This document shows, one piece after another, positions 27,487-37,582 of a stretch of 64,000 bases of DNA. The DNA lies in contig NZ_LT629794.1 in assembly GCF_900106075.1 (NCBI RefSeq), positions 1,158,001 through 1,222,000 of the forward strand, given 5' to 3'. A model generated the notes under the pieces. The model ran no database searches and was not told where the DNA came from. It saw only the letters and a list, made by a program, of their open reading frames with translations. The position numbers were made by a program, and so were the translations under genes. How positions within the stretch are numbered: the first letter of the stretch is position 1; every line of letters begins with the position of its first letter. The stretch is from Polaribacter sp. Hel1_33_78 (GTDB lineage Bacteria > Bacteroidota > Bacteroidia > Flavobacteriales > Flavobacteriaceae).

Positions 27487-28374
27487 TTGATAGATTCATT
27501 TTTAGATTACGTATTGCTAGAAAAAAAGTATTCTAAACATACTGTAACTGCTTACAAAAATGATTTAATTTCTTTTAGAGATTTTTTAGTTTCAGAATAT
27601 CATCAAGAAGAATTATTAGCAGTCCATTACAACCAAGTAAGGAGTTGGATTGTTTTCTTGGTTGATGATAAAATATCAAATAGAACTATTAATAGAAAGG
27701 TAAGCTCTTTAAAATCATTTTATAGATTTCTACAGAAAACGAAACAGCTAGAAGTTAATCCGTTAGCTAAGCACAGAGCTTTAAAAGTTGCGAAAAAAGT
27801 ACAAGTTCCTTTTTCTTCAAAGGAAATCAATTTAGTAATAAATGCCATTGATGAAGAACATGATTTTACAGCGGTAAGAAATAAATTAATTGTAGAGTTA
27901 TTTTATTCCACAGGAATAAGAAGGGCAGAACTAATCCATATAAAAGAAAAAGATATTAACTTTTCTGACGGGGTTATTAAAGTTTTAGGAAAAAGAAACA
28001 AGGAACGTTTTGTGCCTCTTTTGCAATCCGTTATAGAAACACTAAGAAAATATTTAGAATTAAAAAAAGATATTTCTAAGGAATTAGAATTTCTTTTTAT
28101 TACCGAGAAAGGAAATAAAATTTATGAAACTCTTGTCTACAGAGTTATAAATTCATACTTTAGTAAAGTGTCTTCTAAAGTAAAAAAAAGCCCTCATATT
28201 CTTAGGCACTCTTTTGCTACTCATTTATTAAACGAAGGTGCAGATTTAAATTCGGTTAAAGAATTGCTAGGGCATTCCTCTTTAGCTTCAACTCAAGTCT
28301 ACACTCATAATAGTTTAGACGAAATAAAAAAAGTTTATAACCAAGCTCACCCTAGGGGCAATAAAAAAGAATGA
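27487..28374 (+). CDS. Tyrosine recombinase, XerC/XerD type
   Basis: The 295-residue protein has the SAM-like core-binding domain (residues ~1-95) and the catalytic domain. Catalytic residues visible are Arg145 (TGIRRAEL), Lys169 (VLGKRNKER), His237 and Arg240 (PHILRHSFATHLL), His263 (LLGHSSL) and nucleophile Tyr272 (QVYTH). It very probably resolves chromosome dimers at dif, like XerC. The start is a TTG at 27487, since no ATG precedes the conserved 'IDSFLDYVLLEKKYS' segment. It sits between rpsU and hpf, a constant neighbourhood in Flavobacteriia, not near phage genes, which favours the housekeeping role. Confidence 0.92.
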   Translation: MIDSFLDYVLLEKKYSKHTVTAYKNDLISFRDFLVSEYHQEELLAVHYNQVRSWIVFLVDDKISNRTINRKVSSLKSFYRFLQKTKQLEVNPLAKHRALKVAKKVQVPFSSKEINLVINAIDEEHDFTAVRNKLIVELFYSTGIRRAELIHIKEKDINFSDGVIKVLGKRNKERFVPLLQSVIETLRKYLELKKDISKELEFLFITEKGNKIYETLVYRVINSYFSKVSSKVKKSPHILRHSFATHLLNEGADLNSVKELLGHSSLASTQVYTHNSLDEIKKVYNQAHPRGNKKE

Positions 28375-28377
28375 TTT

Positions 28378-28686
28378 ATGAAAGTATTCACACAATCAGT
28401 TAACTTTAATGCAGACAGTGAATTAATTAAGTTTGTGCAAAAGAAGGTAGAATCGTTGGTAAAATTCCATGATAAGATAGTAGATGCAGAAGTTTTTTTA
28501 AAAGTTCAAAATAAAAGTGATAAAGAAAATAAGATAACAGAAGTGAAAATAAATATTCCAGGGAACGAATTAATAGTAAAAAGAGAAACAAAAACCTTTG
28601 AAGAAGGCGTCAATGCTGCTGTTGATAATTTGAAAAGACAATTAAAACGGTCTAAAGAAAAACATAGAGATTCTTTGATTTCTTAA
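28378..28686 (+). CDS. hpf: Ribosome hibernation-promoting factor (HPF/RaiA)
   Basis: The 102-residue protein folds as a single beta-alpha-beta-beta-beta-alpha domain. It binds the 30S decoding region in stationary phase and blocks tRNA and mRNA binding. The pattern 'MKVFTQSVNFNADSELIKFVQKKVESLVKF' and 'FEEGVNAAVDNLKRQLKRSKEKH' matches the short HPF class. It lacks the C-terminal dimerisation extension of long HPF. Three bases separate it from the xer gene, implying cotranscription. Confidence 0.92.
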   Translation: MKVFTQSVNFNADSELIKFVQKKVESLVKFHDKIVDAEVFLKVQNKSDKENKITEVKINIPGNELIVKRETKTFEEGVNAAVDNLKRQLKRSKEKHRDSLIS

Positions 28687-28743
28687 AACAGAAAAAAAAA
28701 GAAAAAATAATTACAAAAAGTTTTAGAATATAAAAAAACTTTA

Positions 28744-28751
28744 TACATTTG
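28744..28751 (+). promoter_or_regulatory. Probable -7 box of the tRNA-tuf transcript
   Basis: TACATTTG followed by C lies 42 bases before the first tRNA-Thr. The -33 region (near 28721) is T-rich without a clear TTG. The strong -7 match and position favour it as the promoter of the tRNA/tuf cluster. Confidence 0.55.
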
Positions 28752-28792
28752 CAATCCGTTAGAAATAGCGGGTTGTTTTTTTACAACAAAAA

Positions 28793-28866
28793 GCCGATGT
28801 AGCTCAGCTGGCTAGAGCAGCTGATTTGTAATCAGCAGGTCGTGGGTTCGAGTCCCTCCATCGGCT
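28793..28866 (+). tRNA. tRNA-Thr(TGT)
   Basis: The acceptor GCCGATG pairs with CATCGGC. D and T arms are intact (GTTCGAGTC). The anticodon loop TTTGTAA gives TGT. CCA is not encoded. It is the first of four clustered tRNAs upstream of tuf. Confidence 0.96.
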
Positions 28867-28908
28867 CATAGTAGTAAAAATAAAGTTCATTAAAATAGTA
28901 AATTTAAA

Positions 28909-28990
28909 GGGGAGATACTCAAGCGGCCAACGAGGACGGACTGTAACTCCGTTGACTACGTCTTCGCAGGTTCGAATCCTGCTCTCCCCA
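28909..28990 (+). tRNA. tRNA-Tyr(GTA)
   Basis: The acceptor GGGGAGA pairs with TCTCCCC. The long variable arm of type II tRNAs is present. The anticodon loop CTGTAAC gives GTA. CCA is not encoded (discriminator A at 28990). Confidence 0.96.
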
Positions 28991-29004
28991 CAAATTTGCA
29001 TATT

Positions 29005-29077
29005 GCGAAAGTAGCTCAGTTGGTAGAGCGTCAGCCTTCCAAGCTGAATGTCGCCGGTTCGAACCCGGTCTTTCGCT
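29005..29077 (+). tRNA. tRNA-Gly(TCC)
   Basis: The acceptor GCGAAAG pairs with CTTTCGC. The anticodon stem TCAGC/GCTGA encloses CTTCCAA, giving TCC. The T-loop is GTTCGAACC. CCA is not encoded. Confidence 0.96.
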
Positions 29078-29095
29078 CTAATTAAATCCAACAAA

Positions 29096-29168
29096 GCCGG
29101 TGTAGCTCAGTTGGTAGAGCGCATCCTTGGTAGGGATGAGGTCATGGGTTCAAATCCCATCATTGGCT
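29096..29168 (+). tRNA. tRNA-Thr(GGT)
   Basis: The acceptor GCCGGTG pairs with CATTGGC through two G-T wobbles. The anticodon stem CATCC/GGATG encloses TTGGTAG, giving GGT. It lies 60 bases before tuf. Confidence 0.95.
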
Positions 29169-29228
29169 CATTTAATACGTATTATTAGGTACTAAATATA
29201 ATTAAACTAAGAATTAAAATTAATAATC

Positions 29229-30416
29229 ATGGCAAAAGCAAATTTTGACCGTTCGAAGCCACACTTAAACATTGGTACAATCGGACACGTAGATCACGGT
29301 AAGACTACATTAACTGCGGCTATCACTAAGGTATTAGCTGATGCAGGATTCTCTGAGGCTAGATCTTTTGATCAGATTGATAATGCTCCAGAAGAAAAAG
29401 AAAGAGGTATTACAATCAACACATCTCATGTAGAGTATCAAACAGCAAATCGTCACTATGCACACGTTGACTGTCCAGGTCACGCGGATTATGTGAAGAA
29501 TATGGTTACTGGTGCTGCTCAAATGGACGGTGCAATATTAGTTGTTGCTGCTACAGATGGTCCAATGCCACAAACTCGTGAGCACATCTTATTAGGACGT
29601 CAGGTTGGTATTCCTCGTATGGTTGTATTCATGAATAAAGTGGATATGGTTGATGATGAAGAGTTAATCGAATTGGTAGATATGGAAGTAAGAGAATTAC
29701 TTTCTTTTTACGAGTACGATGGTGACAACGGTCCTGTAATCGCTGGATCTGCATTAGGTGCATTGAATGGTGAGCAAAAATGGGTTGATTCTGTATTGGA
29801 GTTAATGGAAGCTGTTGATGCTTGGATCGAAGAGCCTTTAAGAGAAATTGATAAAGATTTCTTAATGCCGGTTGAAGATGTATTCTCTATTACTGGTCGT
29901 GGAACTGTTGCTACAGGTCGTATCGAAACTGGTATTGCGAACACAGGTGATGTTGTAGATATCATCGGTATGGGAGCTGAGAAGATGACTTCTACTATTA
30001 CTGGTATTGAAATGTTCCGTCAAATCTTGGATAGAGGTGAGGCAGGAGATAATGCAGGTATTTTGTTAAGAGGTATTGCAAAAGAAGATATTAAAAGAGG
30101 TATGGTAATCTGTAAGCCAGGTTCTGTAACGCCACATGCTAAGTTTAAAGCGGAGGTTTATGTTCTTAAGAAAGAAGAAGGTGGACGTCATACTCCATTC
30201 CATAACAACTATCGTCCACAGTTCTATGTAAGAACAACCGATGTAACAGGTACTATTAATTTACCTTCAGGTGTTGAAATGGTAATGCCAGGAGATAACT
30301 TAACAATTACTGTAGATTTAATCCAAGCAATTGCATTAAATGTTGGTTTACGTTTTGCGATTCGTGAAGGTGGTAGAACAGTTGGAGCTGGTCAGGTAAC
30401 TGAATTATTAGACTAA
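29229..30416 (+). CDS. tuf: Elongation factor Tu
   Basis: EF-Tu is a GTPase that delivers aminoacyl-tRNA to the ribosome. The 395-residue protein has G1 [15 protein letters not shown] (residues ~18-32), G3 [12 protein letters not shown] (~80), G4 NKVD and the G5 region GSALG, then domains 2 and 3 ending in [11 protein letters not shown]. Codon choice differs from its neighbours, with more C-ending and GGT codons, as expected of a highly expressed gene. It follows tRNA Thr-Tyr-Gly-Thr and precedes tRNA-Trp and secE, the same linkage as E. coli tufB. Confidence 0.99.
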   Translation: MAKANFDRSKPHLNIGTIGHVDHGKTTLTAAITKVLADAGFSEARSFDQIDNAPEEKERGITINTSHVEYQTANRHYAHVDCPGHADYVKNMVTGAAQMDGAILVVAATDGPMPQTREHILLGRQVGIPRMVVFMNKVDMVDDEELIELVDMEVRELLSFYEYDGDNGPVIAGSALGALNGEQKWVDSVLELMEAVDAWIEEPLREIDKDFLMPVEDVFSITGRGTVATGRIETGIANTGDVVDIIGMGAEKMTSTITGIEMFRQILDRGEAGDNAGILLRGIAKEDIKRGMVICKPGSVTPHAKFKAEVYVLKKEEGGRHTPFHNNYRPQFYVRTTDVTGTINLPSGVEMVMPGDNLTITVDLIQAIALNVGLRFAIREGGRTVGAGQVTELLD

Positions 30417-30448
30417 TATATTTGTTAGTTTATTAATCAATAAATAAT

Positions 30449-30478
30449 AAGGGTGTTCCGTTTTTAACGGGACGCCTT
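30449..30478 (+). terminator. Possible partial terminator between tuf and tRNA-Trp
   Basis: AAGGGTGTTCCGTT (30449-30462) can pair with AACGGGACGCCTT (30466-30478) with two G-T wobbles and one bulged G. Only a short T stretch follows, so it may attenuate or process the tuf transcript. Confidence 0.4.
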
Positions 30479-30494
30479 TATCAATGAATAAGAA

Positions 30495-30566
30495 ACGGGC
30501 GTAGTTCAGCGGTAGAGCACTGGTCTCCAAAACCAGCTGTCGGGAGTTCGAATCTCTCCGCCCGTG
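30495..30566 (+). tRNA. tRNA-Trp(CCA)
   Basis: The acceptor ACGGGCG pairs with CGCCCGT. The anticodon stem CTGGT/ACCAG encloses CTCCAAA, giving CCA. The T-loop is GTTCGAATC. The 3' CCA tail is not encoded. It is 20 bases before secE. Confidence 0.97.
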
Positions 30567-30586
30567 CAATAAAACATAAAAGTAAA

Positions 30587-30784
30587 ATGAAGTTTATACA
30601 ATATATCAAAGATTCTTTTGACGAATTAAATAATCACATGACGTGGATATCTAAAGAGGATGCTCAAAAAACAACGGTAACTGTAGCTGTTTTTACAATT
30701 GTATTCGCATTAGCAGTCGCGGGTATAGATTATGTTTTTCAAACCGGATTAGATAACTTTTTTGGAATGTTTAAATCTAATTAA
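30587..30784 (+). CDS. secE: Preprotein translocase subunit SecE
   Basis: SecE is the small clamp subunit of the SecYEG channel. The 65-residue single-span form begins MKFIQYIKDSFDELNNHMTW, an amphipathic cytoplasmic helix, followed by one membrane helix near residues 32-55. The position directly before nusG (2-base gap) is diagnostic. Confidence 0.95.
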   Translation: MKFIQYIKDSFDELNNHMTWISKEDAQKTTVTVAVFTIVFALAVAGIDYVFQTGLDNFFGMFKSN

Positions 30785-30786
30785 TT

Positions 30787-31338
30787 ATGGCAGCTGATTC
30801 AGTAATGAAATGGTATGTTGTAAGAGCCATTGGGGGACAAGAAAATAAAGTAAAAGCATACATAGAAACAGAAATATCCAGAGTCGGTTTATCAGACTAT
30901 GTAAGCCAAGTAATTGTACCAACTGAAAAGGTTGTTCAGATTCGAAACGGAAAAAAAGTTAACAGAGAAAGAGTTTACTTTCCAGGTTATATTATGGTTG
31001 AAGCGAATCTTTCAGGAGAAGTTCCGCACGTAATAAAAGGTATTACTGGAGTTATTGGTTTCTTGGGAGAAACGAAAGGTGGTGAACCTGTTCCAATGAG
31101 AAAATCTGAGGTAAATAGAATGTTAGGTAAAGTTGATGAGCTTTCTGTTCAAGATGAAAATATTGCAATTCCTTTTAATATTGGAGAAACAGTAAAAGTT
31201 GTGGATGGTCCTTTTAATGGATTTGATGGAACTATAGAGAAAGTAAATGAAGAAAAGCGTAAACTTGAAGTAATGGTAAAAATCTTCGGAAGAAAAACAC
31301 CGTTAGAATTAAGTTATATGCAAGTAGAAAAGATATAA
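30787..31338 (+). CDS. nusG: Transcription termination/antitermination factor NusG
   Basis: NusG binds the RNA polymerase clamp and links transcription with Rho or the ribosome. The 183-residue protein has the NGN domain starting 'KWYVVRAIGGQENKVKAYIE', the 'YFPGYIMVEA' core, and a C-terminal KOW motif 'ETVKVVDGPFNGFDGTIEKVN'. No large insertion is seen. It follows secE and precedes rplK by 77 bases. Confidence 0.97.
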   Translation: MAADSVMKWYVVRAIGGQENKVKAYIETEISRVGLSDYVSQVIVPTEKVVQIRNGKKVNRERVYFPGYIMVEANLSGEVPHVIKGITGVIGFLGETKGGEPVPMRKSEVNRMLGKVDELSVQDENIAIPFNIGETVKVVDGPFNGFDGTIEKVNEEKRKLEVMVKIFGRKTPLELSYMQVEKI

Positions 31339-31415
31339 TTGTTACACAAGTATATATATTTATTCCGATTTGTTTTTAGCTTCCAAATTAAAGCAAATCA
31401 TTAAACATTTTTAAA

Positions 31416-31853
31416 ATGGCAAAAGAAGTTAGTAAAGTAGTTAAGTTACAAGTAAGGGGAGGCGCAGCGAATCCATCGCCGCCGGTTGGACCCGCTTTAG
31501 GAGCTGCTGGTGTTAACATAATGGAGTTTTGTAAACAGTTTAATGCAAGAACGCAAGACAAACAAGGTAAAGTATTACCTGTTGTTATTACTGTTTTCAA
31601 AGATAAATCATTTGATTTTCTTGTAAAGACTCCACCTGCAGCAGTTCAGTTACTAGAAGCGGCCAAAATTAAAAAGGGTTCAGGAGAACCAAACAGAAAG
31701 AAAGTAGCATCGGTTACTTGGGATCAAATTAGAGTAATTGCAGAAGACAAAATGGTAGATTTAAATGCCTTTGAAGCTTCTTCAGCAATGCGTATGATTG
31801 CAGGTACAGCACGTTCTATGGGATTAACAGTAAAAGGTGATGCACCAGCATAA
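31416..31853 (+). CDS. rplK: 50S ribosomal protein uL11
   Basis: uL11 forms the base of the GTPase-associated centre with 23S rRNA helices 43-44. The 145-residue protein carries the proline-rich N-terminal '[22 protein letters not shown]' segment and the C-terminal RNA-binding 'ARSMGLTV'. It starts the rplKAJL group; 20 bases separate it from rplA. Confidence 0.98.
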   Translation: MAKEVSKVVKLQVRGGAANPSPPVGPALGAAGVNIMEFCKQFNARTQDKQGKVLPVVITVFKDKSFDFLVKTPPAAVQLLEAAKIKKGSGEPNRKKVASVTWDQIRVIAEDKMVDLNAFEASSAMRMIAGTARSMGLTVKGDAPA

Positions 31854-31873
31854 GCTTTATAAAAAGTAGTAAA

Positions 31874-32563
31874 ATGGCAAAATTAACAAAAAAGCAAAAA
31901 GAAGCTTACGCAAAGGTGGATAGCTCTAAATCTTATGATTTAGCAGCAGCTTCAGCGCTAGTCAAAGACATTACGAATGTAAAGTTTGATGCATCAGTAG
32001 ATTTAGCGATACGATTAGGAGTAGATCCTCGTAAAGCAAATCAAATGGTTCGTGGAGTTGTAACATTACCTCATGGAACTGGTAAAGATGTAAAAGTATT
32101 AGCATTGGTAACTCCAGATAAGGAAGCAGAGGCTACAGCAGCAGGTGCAGATTATGTTGGATTAGATGAATACCTTCAAAAGATTAAAGGGGGATGGACA
32201 GATGTGGACGTTATCATTACGATGCCAAGTGTAATGGGTAAATTAGGCCCTTTAGGAAGAGTTTTAGGCCCAAGAGGTTTAATGCCAAATCCTAAGACAG
32301 GTACAGTAACGATGGATGTAGCAAAAGCTGTTCAAGATGTTAAAGCTGGTAAAATAGACTTTAAGGTTGATAAAACTGGTATTGTACATGCAGCAATTGG
32401 AAAAGTATCTTTTGATGCTAAGAAAATTGAGGAAAATGCAAACGAGTTAATACAAACAATTATTAAATTGAAACCAACAACAGCAAAAGGAACGTATGTA
32501 AAAAGCGTTTTTATGTCTAGTACTATGAGTCCTAGTATCGCGGTTGAGGTGAAAGCTGTTTAA
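31874..32563 (+). CDS. rplA: 50S ribosomal protein uL1
   Basis: uL1 builds the mobile L1 stalk at the E-site and in many bacteria represses its own operon by binding the leader. The 229-residue protein contains '[22 protein letters not shown]' near residues 120-142 and '[22 protein letters not shown]', both hallmarks of bacterial L1. It lies between rplK and rplJ with 19-20-base gaps. Confidence 0.98.
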   Translation: MAKLTKKQKEAYAKVDSSKSYDLAAASALVKDITNVKFDASVDLAIRLGVDPRKANQMVRGVVTLPHGTGKDVKVLALVTPDKEAEATAAGADYVGLDEYLQKIKGGWTDVDVIITMPSVMGKLGPLGRVLGPRGLMPNPKTGTVTMDVAKAVQDVKAGKIDFKVDKTGIVHAAIGKVSFDAKKIEENANELIQTIIKLKPTTAKGTYVKSVFMSSTMSPSIAVEVKAV

Positions 32564-32582
32564 TACGTTAAAACTTATAATC

Positions 32583-33101
32583 ATGACGAGAGAAGAGAAA
32601 TCACAAGTAATACAGGATTTAACAGCAGTATTAGCAGACACAAATACGTTATATCTAGCAGATATATCGGGGTTAGATGCACAAGCAACCTCTAATTTAC
32701 GTAGAGCTTGTTTTAAGGCAAATGTTCAATTATCAGTCGTTAAAAATACATTACTTGCAAAAGCAATGGAAGCTTCAGATAAGGAATTTGGGGATTTACC
32801 ATCAGTATTAAAAGGTAATACATCAATGATGATTTCTGAAGCAGCAAATGCTCCAGCAAAATTAATCAAAGAATTCAGAAAGAAAACTAAAGATAGACCT
32901 ATTTTAAAGGGTGCATTTGCAGAAGAATCTGTTTACATTGGTGATGATCAATTAGACGCTTTAGTAGATATTAAATCTAGAGAAGAATTAATTGGAGACA
33001 TCATTGGATTATTACAATCACCAGCTAAAAATGTTATTTCAGCATTACAATCAGGTGGTCAAACACTTTCAGGTCTTATTAAAACATTATCTGAAAAATA
33101 A
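32583..33101 (+). CDS. rplJ: 50S ribosomal protein uL10
   Basis: uL10 anchors L7/L12 dimers to the stalk base. The 172-residue protein begins MTREEKSQVIQDLTAVLAD and has 'LRRACFKANVQLSVVKNTLLAKA', the rRNA/L11-binding part, and a C-terminal helix for L12 binding. It is 49 bases before rplL. Confidence 0.98.
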   Translation: MTREEKSQVIQDLTAVLADTNTLYLADISGLDAQATSNLRRACFKANVQLSVVKNTLLAKAMEASDKEFGDLPSVLKGNTSMMISEAANAPAKLIKEFRKKTKDRPILKGAFAEESVYIGDDQLDALVDIKSREELIGDIIGLLQSPAKNVISALQSGGQTLSGLIKTLSEK

Positions 33102-33150
33102 TTACGCGCACAAATAAACTATAATAAACAAAATTTTTAAAACAATTAAA

Positions 33151-33522
33151 ATGGCAGATTTAAAAGATTTCGCAGAGCAATTAGTTAACTTATCAGTAAA
33201 AGAGGTTAATGAATTAGCTACTATCTTAAAAGATGAGTATGGTATTGAGCCAGCAGCAGCAGCAGTAGCAGTAGCAGGCCCAGCAGCAGCAGGTGAAGAA
33301 GCAGAAGAGCAAACTGAATTTGATGTTATCTTAACAGCAGCAGGTGGTTCTAAGTTAGCAGTAGTAAAATTAGTTAAGGAATTAACTGGTTTAGGTTTGA
33401 AAGAAGCTAAAGGTATCGTAGATAGTGCTCCTGCAGCAGTAAAAGAAGGTGTAACTAAAGATGAGGCTGAAGGTCTTAAGAAATCTTTAGAAGAAGCTGG
33501 AGCTGAGGTAGAGCTTAAGTAA
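33151..33522 (+). CDS. rplL: 50S ribosomal protein bL12 (L7/L12)
   Basis: bL12 is the multicopy stalk protein that recruits translation factors. The 123-residue protein has an N-terminal dimerisation helix, an alanine-rich hinge (residues ~37-52) and the C-terminal domain with '[25 protein letters not shown]'. It is followed by 147 bases with two hairpins before rpoB. Confidence 0.98.
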   Translation: MADLKDFAEQLVNLSVKEVNELATILKDEYGIEPAAAAVAVAGPAAAGEEAEEQTEFDVILTAAGGSKLAVVKLVKELTGLGLKEAKGIVDSAPAAVKEGVTKDEAEGLKKSLEEAGAEVELK

Positions 33523-33530
33523 GCTTATAC

Positions 33531-33558
33531 TCCCGATTTCGAGATTTTCGAAACGGGA
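33531..33558 (+). other. Intercistronic hairpin after rplL
   Basis: TCCCG...TTTCGA pairs with TTCGAAA...CGGGA around a short loop, with one bulged A. It starts 9 bases past the rplL stop and could slow polymerase or act in mRNA processing. Confidence 0.45.
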
Positions 33559-33569
33559 AAACAAATTTA

Positions 33570-33608
33570 GGTTTAGGTACTAAAAACAATGGTTTTTAGG
33601 CCTAAACC
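33570..33608 (+). other. Long hairpin between rplL and rpoB (attenuator candidate)
   Basis: GGTTTAGG and CTAAAAAC (33570-33587) pair with GTTTTTAG and CCTAAACC (33592-33608) with a small internal loop and a 4-base loop. ATTTTG follows, without a full T-run. It fits the place of the partial attenuator that sets the L12:RpoB ratio in other bacteria. Confidence 0.55.
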
Positions 33609-33669
33609 ATTTTGTGTATATATTCGTTTTTTATTTTAATTTAGATTTTAATCAAAAAAATACTCTCTT

Positions 33670-36600
33670 TTGGCAACGAAAAACACAACTGAAAGAATCA
33701 ATTTCGCTACTTCTCAAATGATTAAAGAATATCCAGATTTCTTGGATATTCAGGTAAAATCTTTCCAAGATTTTTTCCAACTTCAAACTAAGGCAGAAGA
33801 AAGAGGTGAAGAAGGTTTGTACAAAACCTTCATGGATAACTTTCCAATTACAGATACAAGAAACCAATTTGTATTAGAATTTTTAGACTACTTTGTAGAT
33901 CCACCAAGATATTCAATCCAAGAATGTATTGAAAGAGGACTTACACACAGTGTGCCTTTAAAAGCGCGTCTAAAATTGTATTGTACAGACCCGGAACATG
34001 AAGATTTCGAAACTATTGTTCAGGATGTGTACCTCGGTACAATTCCGTACATGACAAATTCTGGTACCTTTGTAATTAATGGTGCAGAGCGTGTGGTAGT
34101 TTCTCAATTACACAGGTCTCCTGGTGTATTCTTTGGGCAATCTTTCCATGCGAACGGTACAAAATTATATTCAGCAAGGGTAATACCTTTTAAAGGATCT
34201 TGGATAGAATTTGCTACCGATATCAATCAAGTAATGTATGCTTATATTGATAGAAAGAAAAAATTACCAGTAACAACATTATTCAGAGCCATAGGTTTTG
34301 AAAGAGATAAAGATATTTTAGAGATTTTTGACCTTGCAGAGGAAATCAAAGTTTCTAAAGCTGGATTAAAAAAAGTATTAGGTCGCAAATTAGCTGCTAG
34401 AGTTTTAAAAACTTGGCATGAAGATTTTGTAGATGAAGATACTGGAGAAGTTGTGTCTATCGAAAGAAATGAAATCATTTTTGATCGTGATACAATTTTA
34501 GAAAAAGAACATATTGATGAAATAATAGAAGCTGGTGCTAAAACCGTTTTACTTCATAAAGAAGACAACGATATGGCAGACTACGCTATTATTCACAATA
34601 CATTACAAAAAGATCCTACAAATTCAGAAAAAGAAGCAGTAGAGCATATTTATAGACAATTACGTAACGCAGAACCGCCAGATGAGGAGACTGCAAGAGG
34701 TATTATAGATAAATTATTCTTTTCTGAACAACGATATAATTTAGGTGAAGTTGGTCGTTTTAGAATGAACACGAAACTTCAGTTAAATGAGCCAATAGAT
34801 CAAAAGGTTTTAACGAAATTAGATATTATTACGATTATAAAGTATCTAATTGAATTGATCAACTCTAAAGCAGAAGTTGATGATATTGATCACTTATCTA
34901 ACAGACGTGTAAGAACTGTTGGAGAGCAGTTAGCAGGTCAATTTGGAGTTGGTTTAGCTCGTATGGCTAGAACTATTCGTGAGCGTATGAACGTGCGTGA
35001 TAACGAGGTGTTTACACCTATCGATTTGATTAATGCAAAAACATTATCCTCAGTAATTAACTCATTCTTTGGTACGAACCAGTTATCTCAATTTATGGAC
35101 CAAACAAATCCATTGGCAGAGATTACGCACAAGCGTAGATTGTCTGCACTTGGACCTGGAGGTTTATCAAGAGAACGAGCAGGTTTTGAGGTGCGTGATG
35201 TTCATTATACACACTATGGTCGTTTATGTCCAATTGAAACTCCTGAGGGACCGAATATTGGTTTAATTTCTTCACTTGCTGTTTTTGCAAAAGTGAATAA
35301 TTTAGGATTCATTGAAACTCCATATAGAAAAGTTGAGAATGGATCAGTAAAAGGAGAAGAGCCAATCTATTTAAGTGCTGAAGAAGAAGAAGGTATGAAA
35401 ATTGCCCAATCAAATTTAGATTTAAAAGAAGATGGAACGATCGTTTTAGATCGAGTTATTGCTCGTGAAGAAGGAGATTTTCCGGTTGTAAATCCAGGTG
35501 ATATAAATTATATGGATGTTGCTCCAAATCAGATTGCATCTATTTCTGCATCGTTAATTCCGTTCTTGGAGCATGATGATGCAAACCGTGCACTGATGGG
35601 GTCTAACATGATGCGTCAAGCAGTTCCGTTATTGCGTCCTCAAGCACCAATTGTTGGTACAGGACTAGAGCGCAGAGTTGCTAAAGATTCACGTATTTTA
35701 ATTAATGCTGAAAGAGCAGGAGTTGTTGAATATGTTGATGCAAACAGAATTACGATTAAGTATGATAGAACAGATGAAGAAAGACTAGTAAGTTTTGACT
35801 CTGACGAAGTTTCTTACAACTTAATTAAATTCAGGAAAACGAATCAAGGAACTTCGATTAACCTAAAGCCTATTGTAGAAAAAGGTGATAGAGTTTCAGA
35901 AGGTGAAGTTCTTTGTGAAGGTTATGCTACACAAAAAGGGGAATTAGCTTTAGGAGTAAATATGAAAGTAGCCTTTATGCCTTGGAAAGGGTATAATTTT
36001 GAGGATGCAATTGTAATTTCTGAAAAAGTTGTTCGTGAAGATATATTTACATCTATACATATTGATGAGTATTCTTTGGATGTTAGAGATACAAAATTAG
36101 GAACTGAAGAGTTAACTAATGATATTCCTAACGTTTCTGAAGAAGCTACAAAAGATTTGGATGAAAATGGAATGATTAGAATTGGAGCAGAAGTAAATCC
36201 TGGCGATATCTTAATAGGTAAGATTACACCAAAAGGAGAATCTGATCCAACTCCAGAAGAAAAATTATTACGTGCTATTTTTGGTGATAAAGCAGGGGAT
36301 GTAAAAGATGCCTCATTAAAAGCTTCACCATCATTAAGAGGTGTAGTAATTGATAAAAAATTATTTAAAAGAGCTGTAAAAGATAAAAATAAGAGATTAA
36401 GAGATAAAGAAGCTGTTGCTACTTTAGAATCTTCTTTTGTTTCTAAATTTGAAAGTTTAAAAGACGAGTTAATTGAAAAATTATTCACTTTAATTAGTGG
36501 AAAAACATCACAAGGAGTTTACAACGATTTAGGAGAAGAAGTTTTACCAAAAGGTAAAAAATACACTCTTAAAATGTTAAATTCTGTAGATGATTATCTT

Positions 36601-37479
36601 CATTTAACAGGCTCTTGGACAACAGATAAAGAATTAAATGCTTTAGTAGGTGAGTTAGTTCACAACTACAAAATTAAAGTAAATGATTTACAAGGTTCTT
36701 TACGTCGTCAAAAGTTTACAATCTCTGTGGGTGACGAATTGCCAGCAGGTATTTTAAAGCTTGCTAAGATTTATATCGCTAAAAAACGTAAGTTAAAAGT
36801 AGGTGATAAGATGGCAGGGCGTCATGGTAATAAGGGTATTATTGCTCGTATTGTTAGAGCAGAAGATATGCCTTTCTTAGAAGACGGAACTCCAGTAGAT
36901 ATCGTTTTAAATCCGTTAGGTGTGCCTTCTCGTATGAATATTGGTCAGATTTATGAAACTGTTCTTGGTTGGGCAGGTCAAAAATTAGGAACTAAATATG
37001 CAACACCAATTTTTGATGGAGCATCTTTAGATCAAATCAATGAGATTACGGATGAGGCAGATGTTCCAAGATTTGGACATACTTATTTATATGATGGAGG
37101 AACTGGAAAACGTTTCGATCAACCGGCAACAGTTGGTATCATTTATATGATTAAGTTAGGACACATGATTGAGGATAAAATGCATGCACGTTCTATTGGA
37201 CCTTATTCATTAATAACTCAACAGCCATTAGGTGGTAAAGCACAATTTGGAGGTCAGCGTTTCGGAGAGATGGAAGTTTGGGCACTTGAAGCATATGGTG
37301 CATCAAGTATCTTAAGAGAAATTTTAACTGTAAAATCTGATGATGTTATGGGTAGAGCTAAAACGTATGAAGCAATCGTAAAAGGTGAAACAATGCCAGA
37401 ACCAGGTTTACCTGAATCTTTCAATGTTTTAATGCATGAACTGAAAGGTTTAGGCTTAGACGTTAGATTAGAAGAATAA
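33670..37479 (+). CDS. rpoB: DNA-directed RNA polymerase subunit beta
   Basis: RpoB is the beta subunit of RNA polymerase and the rifampicin target. The 1269-residue protein includes the rifampicin region '[33 protein letters not shown]' (residues ~455-490), '[12 protein letters not shown]' (~775) and '[15 protein letters not shown]' (~1045). The start is TTG at 33670: an in-frame TAA lies at 33649 and no ATG intervenes before the conserved 'ERINFATSQ'. It is followed by rpoC after a 103-base gap containing a hairpin. Confidence 0.98.
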   Translation: MATKNTTERINFATSQMIKEYPDFLDIQVKSFQDFFQLQTKAEERGEEGLYKTFMDNFPITDTRNQFVLEFLDYFVDPPRYSIQECIERGLTHSVPLKARLKLYCTDPEHEDFETIVQDVYLGTIPYMTNSGTFVINGAERVVVSQLHRSPGVFFGQSFHANGTKLYSARVIPFKGSWIEFATDINQVMYAYIDRKKKLPVTTLFRAIGFERDKDILEIFDLAEEIKVSKAGLKKVLGRKLAARVLKTWHEDFVDEDTGEVVSIERNEIIFDRDTILEKEHIDEIIEAGAKTVLLHKEDNDMADYAIIHNTLQKDPTNSEKEAVEHIYRQLRNAEPPDEETARGIIDKLFFSEQRYNLGEVGRFRMNTKLQLNEPIDQKVLTKLDIITIIKYLIELINSKAEVDDIDHLSNRRVRTVGEQLAGQFGVGLARMARTIRERMNVRDNEVFTPIDLINAKTLSSVINSFFGTNQLSQFMDQTNPLAEITHKRRLSALGPGGLSRERAGFEVRDVHYTHYGRLCPIETPEGPNIGLISSLAVFAKVNNLGFIETPYRKVENGSVKGEEPIYLSAEEEEGMKIAQSNLDLKEDGTIVLDRVIAREEGDFPVVNPGDINYMDVAPNQIASISASLIPFLEHDDANRALMGSNMMRQAVPLLRPQAPIVGTGLERRVAKDSRILINAERAGVVEYVDANRITIKYDRTDEERLVSFDSDEVSYNLIKFRKTNQGTSINLKPIVEKGDRVSEGEVLCEGYATQKGELALGVNMKVAFMPWKGYNFEDAIVISEKVVREDIFTSIHIDEYSLDVRDTKLGTEELTNDIPNVSEEATKDLDENGMIRIGAEVNPGDILIGKITPKGESDPTPEEKLLRAIFGDKAGDVKDASLKASPSLRGVVIDKKLFKRAVKDKNKRLRDKEAVATLESSFVSKFESLKDELIEKLFTLISGKTSQGVYNDLGEEVLPKGKKYTLKMLNSVDDYLHLTGSWTTDKELNALVGELVHNYKIKVNDLQGSLRRQKFTISVGDELPAGILKLAKIYIAKKRKLKVGDKMAGRHGNKGIIARIVRAEDMPFLEDGTPVDIVLNPLGVPSRMNIGQIYETVLGWAGQKLGTKYATPIFDGASLDQINEITDEADVPRFGHTYLYDGGTGKRFDQPATVGIIYMIKLGHMIEDKMHARSIGPYSLITQQPLGGKAQFGGQRFGEMEVWALEAYGASSILREILTVKSDDVMGRAKTYEAIVKGETMPEPGLPESFNVLMHELKGLGLDVRLEE

Positions 37480-37489
37480 CAAAGATTGA

Positions 37490-37522
37490 TGTTAGAAGTA
37501 GGTTTTGAATCTGCTTCTAACA
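37490..37522 (+). other. Intercistronic hairpin between rpoB and rpoC
   Basis: TGTTAGAAG (37490-37498) pairs with CTTCTAACA (37514-37522), with three further pairs inside. No T-run follows, so it is more likely a processing or stability element than a terminator. Confidence 0.45.
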
Positions 37523-37582
37523 ATCATTTATTTATAAGTCTCATTGAGGCCATTTTTACAATTTTAATTCGAATCCATCAAC

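Noticed and set aside
27487-28374. Integrase of a mobile element at 27.5 kb
   Set aside because: It has the length, catalytic residues and constant rpsU-hpf neighbourhood of a housekeeping Xer protein, with no repeats or cargo around it.
28804-29094. Reverse-strand ORF of 96 residues across the tRNA cluster
   Set aside because: It is the reverse complement of four real tRNAs; the 'RDSNPRPADYKSAALAS' kind of translation is a well-known artefact of tRNA genes.
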